Source of the DNA: Clostridia bacterium
Lineage (GTDB): Bacteria > Bacillota > Clostridia > Oscillospirales > CAG-272
DNA: 64,000 bases
Direction of reading: 5' to 3'
NCBI GenBank assembly: GCA_017456145.1
Contig: JAFTJZ010000014.1
Span: 1 to 64,000, forward strand
The notes below the pieces were generated by a model that was not told the origin of the DNA, did no database searches, and saw only the letters and a program-made list of their open reading frames with translations. The position numbers and the translations under genes are program-made. Each line of letters opens with the position of its first letter. Within the stretch, counting starts at the first letter, position 1. Below are positions 61,132-64,000 of the stretch, in pieces.

Positions 61132-62856
61132 TTGAAAATGCTTTTTCGCTATTTGCGTCCTTATTATGGCGTGATGGCGTTAGGACTTACGATCAAGATC
61201 ATCGGAACGCTGGTGGAGCTGGTTCTCCCTTACGTTCTCAGCCATATTCTGGATCATGTCGTACCAATGGGTGAGGTAAGGCTGATCGTTGCCTGGGGCG
61301 GTGTTATGATCCTTTGTGCGGCCATGGCTCTCGTGTTCAACGTCATTGCCAACCGTATGGCCTCCCGCGTGGCAAAGGGTGGAGCACGGGGCATCCGCCA
61401 TGATCTGTTTGCTGCGACGATGAGGCTGTCGGGCAGACAGACCGATGCCTTTACCATTCCCTCTTTGGAGGCGCGGTTGACCTCGGATACATACAATCTG
61501 CATCATTATATCGGTATGATGCAGCGTCTTGGAGTGCGCGCCCCGATTTTGCTGATCGGTGGGATCGCCATTACGTTATCGTTGGATATGCATCTGACCC
61601 TGGTCATGATCTGCGTGCTGCCCTTTATTGCGCTGTCTGTCTTTTTGATCTCGGCGCGGGGGGTTCCTCTGTATGGACGTGTGCAGGGTGCGGTGGATAA
61701 TATGGTTCGCGTTGTGCGCGAGGATGCACAAGGAATTCGCGTTATCTTGGCATTATCCAAGGTGGATTATGAGCGCAAGCGGTACGATCACGTCAACCGC
61801 GAGCTGGTCAAAACGGAGAAACGCGCGGCAATTACCATGGCGGCTACCAATCCGCTGATCAATCTGTTTCTCAATGCGGGATTGGTCGCGGTCATCGTTG
61901 TGGGTGCCTTTCGCGTCAACGGAGACCTGAGTGAGCCCGGACGCATCATTGCTTTTATTCAATATTTCACGCTGCTCTCCAATGCTATGCTCTCCATTAC
62001 GCGTATTTTTGTCATAACCTCCAAGGCGACCGCCTCGGCAAAGCGTATCGATGAGGTTATGAAGACTCCCATTGAGCCGCAGATCTACTCCAAGCAGAGC
62101 TATCCGGATCGTGATACCAACGCACATATCGTCTTTGATCATGTAAATTTCTCTTATACGGGAAGAACCAACGATCTGACTGACATTAATTTTTCGCTCC
62201 CGCATGGGGCGACGCTGGGAATTATCGGTGCGACGGGTAGCGGTAAGAGCACGCTGCTCTCTCTTTTGATGCGCTTTTATGATGTCGACAGCGGCGCGAT
62301 CTACATCGATGGGCAGGACACCCGTACCATGGAAAAGGGAGAGATCAACGCGACGCTCGGTGTCGCCATGCAAAATGATTTTATCACCAACGATACCATC
62401 GCTGAGAACATTCGTTTCGGACGTGATATCTCCATGGAGCAGGTCAAAAGGGCAGCCCGAATCTCGCAAGCCGCGCCCTTTATTGAGGCGCTGGAGGACG
62501 GTTATGAGCATATGCTCACCGCCAAGGGAACCAACCTCAGCGGCGGTCAGCGGCAGCGGTTGCTGATTGCTCGCGCCATTGCGGGAGAGCCGTCTTTGCT
62601 GCTTTTGGACGATTCCTCCTCAGCACTGGATTATCAAACAGATGCCAACCTGCGTACCGCCATTCGTGAGGAATTGACGGGTACGACCACGGTTGTCGTT
62701 GCGCAACGCGTCAGCTCGGTACAGCACGCTGATCTGATTCTGGTGCTGGAGGGCGGATGTATCATCGGTGCGGGACGCCACGAAGAGCTTTTGGCAACTT
62801 GTGACGTTTACCGTGAGATCAGCGAGTCGCAGATGGGGGGTGCTCTGCTTGAATAG
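61132..62856 (+). CDS. ABC exporter half-transporter with a degenerate catalytic site
   Basis: 574 residues: six-helix exporter membrane domain (about 1-310) followed by an ATPase domain (Walker A GATGSGKSTLL near 370, signature NLSGGQRQRLL, H-loop replaced as VVAQRVSS). Walker B is LLLLDDSSSALD, with Asp where the catalytic Glu is expected, and the H-loop His is Gln. This marks the degenerate partner of a heterodimeric exporter such as TM287/288 or BmrCD. The start is taken as TTG 61132, placed ten bases after GAGGTG; ATG 61138 is the alternative. The next gene overlaps its end. Confidence 0.92.
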   Translation: MKMLFRYLRPYYGVMALGLTIKIIGTLVELVLPYVLSHILDHVVPMGEVRLIVAWGGVMILCAAMALVFNVIANRMASRVAKGGARGIRHDLFAATMRLSGRQTDAFTIPSLEARLTSDTYNLHHYIGMMQRLGVRAPILLIGGIAITLSLDMHLTLVMICVLPFIALSVFLISARGVPLYGRVQGAVDNMVRVVREDAQGIRVILALSKVDYERKRYDHVNRELVKTEKRAAITMAATNPLINLFLNAGLVAVIVVGAFRVNGDLSEPGRIIAFIQYFTLLSNAMLSITRIFVITSKATASAKRIDEVMKTPIEPQIYSKQSYPDRDTNAHIVFDHVNFSYTGRTNDLTDINFSLPHGATLGIIGATGSGKSTLLSLLMRFYDVDSGAIYIDGQDTRTMEKGEINATLGVAMQNDFITNDTIAENIRFGRDISMEQVKRAARISQAAPFIEALEDGYEHMLTAKGTNLSGGQRQRLLIARAIAGEPSLLLLDDSSSALDYQTDANLRTAIREELTGTTTVVVAQRVSSVQHADLILVLEGGCIIGAGRHEELLATCDVYREISESQMGGALLE

Positions 62857-64000
62857 ACCCATGCCCGGAATGCCCAAGACCCCGCAAATGCCCGCGCGCC
62901 GACCGCCCGATGCCAAAATGGATCGCGGCAGGCGCATCCGTGTGCTGCGGCGTGTCTGTAAATATCTTCTTCAGCATAAGCTGTTGGCGCTGCTGGCGCT
63001 CTCGCTGATGCTGACCTCCAACCTGCTTGCGCTGGTTGGCCCCAAGCTGTCCGGCGAGGCGATCGGTGCCATCGGTACGGTGCCGGGGCAGGTCGATATT
63101 CCCATGGTGCTGCGTTATGCCGTAGCCTTGCTTGTGATCTATGCTCTCTCGGCACTGCTTTCCTATCTGACGGCGATCGTTATGGTCACCATCAGCCAGC
63201 GTATCGTTTACACCATGCGGCGGGAGGTATTTGAGCATCTGACCGCGCTGCCGGTGAATTATTTTGATACTCACGCAACGGGTAACATTGTCAGCCATCT
63301 GTCCTATGACATTGACACCATCAACGCATCGCTGTCCAACGATCTTTTACAGATCTGTGCCAGCGTCGTGACCGTGGTGGGCTCACTGATCATGATGATC
63401 ACCATTCAGCCCGTGCTGCTGGTCGTCTTTCTGTTTACCGTGCCTGCCTCGCTGCTCTTTACGAAATATCGAACCAAAAAGGTTCAGCCGTTGTTCAAGC
63501 GTCGCTCGGCGTGTCTGGGTGAGTTGAACGGCTACGCCGAGGAAATGCTCTCGGGGCAGCGCACGATCCGCGCATATGCACAGCAGAGCCATGTCGTTGA
63601 AAAATTTGACCGTTATAACGAGGACGCGGTGGATGCCTATTACAAGGCGGATTACCATGCGGCGATTCTCGGTCCAACGGTTAACTTTATTAACAATCTC
63701 TCGATCTCGCTTGTCACCATGCTTGGCGGTATTTGTTATATGCTGACACTGACCATGGGGGCGTCTCTCTCTCCGCTGTTTTATATTGAGCTGGGCGACG
63801 TGTCGGCGTTCGTGCAATATTCCCGTAAATTCGCAGGACCTATCAATGAGTTTGCCAACATTTTAAGTGAGCTGCAATCGGCGACCGCGGCGGCGGAGCG
63901 TGTCTTTGCGCTGCTTGACGAGCCGCCGGAGAAGGAAGATTATTCCGACGCCGTGACGTTGGAGAATTGCCATGGTGAGGTCGAACTCTCTCATATGAGC
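62849..64000 (+). CDS. ABC exporter half-transporter, partner subunit (cut by window end)
   Basis: 384 residues are visible. A Pro/Met/Arg-rich N-terminal tail (RPMPGMPKTPQMPARRPP) is followed by the exporter membrane domain (LALLALSLMLTSNLLALVGP; YFDTHATGNIVSHLSYDIDT; YAEEMLSGQRTIRAYAQQS) and the linker to the ATPase domain, whose motifs lie beyond the window. The frame opens at TTG 62849, overlapping the previous gene by eight bases; ATG 62861 is an alternative. It should supply the intact Walker B Glu for the dimer. Substrates of such pairs range from drugs to lipids and cannot be predicted. Confidence 0.9.
   Translation, partial: MNRPMPGMPKTPQMPARRPPDAKMDRGRRIRVLRRVCKYLLQHKLLALLALSLMLTSNLLALVGPKLSGEAIGAIGTVPGQVDIPMVLRYAVALLVIYALSALLSYLTAIVMVTISQRIVYTMRREVFEHLTALPVNYFDTHATGNIVSHLSYDIDTINASLSNDLLQICASVVTVVGSLIMMITIQPVLLVVFLFTVPASLLFTKYRTKKVQPLFKRRSACLGELNGYAEEMLSGQRTIRAYAQQSHVVEKFDRYNEDAVDAYYKADYHAAILGPTVNFINNLSISLVTMLGGICYMLTLTMGASLSPLFYIELGDVSAFVQYSRKFAGPINEFANILSELQSATAAAERVFALLDEPPEKEDYSDAVTLENCHGEVELSHMS

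Overview
The window looks like chromosomal DNA from a Clostridia-class Firmicute, probably an Oscillospiraceae/Christensenellales-type gut anaerobe. This is inferred from several things: near-consensus sigma-A promoters (TTGACA, 16-18 bp, TATAAT) with strong AGGAGG ribosome sites; a large Alu-containing SRP RNA; the order SRP RNA, dnaX, ybaB/yaaK, recR; a rubredoxin; a glycyl-radical-enzyme activase; a SpoVB-like flippase and a CwlD-like amidase. I see no prophage, transposase, CRISPR array or rRNA. Most of it is ordinary chromosome, and the unusual material lies in intergenic elements and in gene architectures.

Layout. 1-4.4 kb: a Tet(M)/EF-G-like translational GTPase fused to a C-terminal NYN nuclease domain, convergent with a PfkB sugar kinase (kdgK-like). 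4.4-7.9 kb: a lipid/glycan cluster of a PlsC acyltransferase, a GT8 glycosyltransferase and a GT8-PlsC fusion broken by a one-base frameshift in a G run. 8-10.9 kb (minus): PHP protein, membrane-anchored propeller-like protein, AEC permease. 11-12.4 kb: small conserved protein overlapping a secreted nuclease lipoprotein. 12.5-20.2 kb (minus): UroD-family protein, orphan solute-binding lipoprotein, cysK, GH78-like glycosidase, XRE regulator. 20.5-23.7 kb: purC, low-molecular-weight phosphatase, second PHP protein, RGG-rich membrane protein. 24-33.5 kb: a complete oligopeptide ABC importer (oppABCDF) whose OppB, OppD and OppF carry unusual extra domains, followed by a membrane-anchored, degenerate ApbE-like protein. 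33.7-36 kb: tRNA-Ser(CGA), Sfp-type phosphopantetheinyl transferase, ECF sigma factor with a putative anti-sigma. 36-45.6 kb: SDR plus flippase, rubredoxin, polA, Nudix, AraC regulator divergent from a Gfo/Idh/MocA oxidoreductase, small membrane protein. 45.6-50 kb (minus): HAD phosphatase plus glycyl-radical activase, radA, amidase. 50-54.3 kb: guaB, DUF4037 protein, HD protein, small membrane protein, acyl carrier protein. 54.6-64 kb: comEC, SRP RNA, sugar isomerase/epimerase, dnaX-ybaB-recR, and a heterodimeric ABC exporter cut by the window end.

The strongest unexplained signal is a dispersed, non-coding element of about 130-170 bp present seven times. Each copy has a characteristic hairpin at each end (one built on GTGAGTC/GACTCAC, one on GGGGCTGCGTC/GACGCAGCCCC) and smaller hairpins between. 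Every copy lies at the 3' end of at least one gene, in either orientation, which suggests a mobile or amplified bidirectional terminator/structured RNA. A second, looser 3'-end hairpin family (GCCTYCGGCGRC module plus AAGAACC-type stem) is also present. In addition, the presumed leaders of kdgK and polA share an almost identical 26-nt stem-loop.
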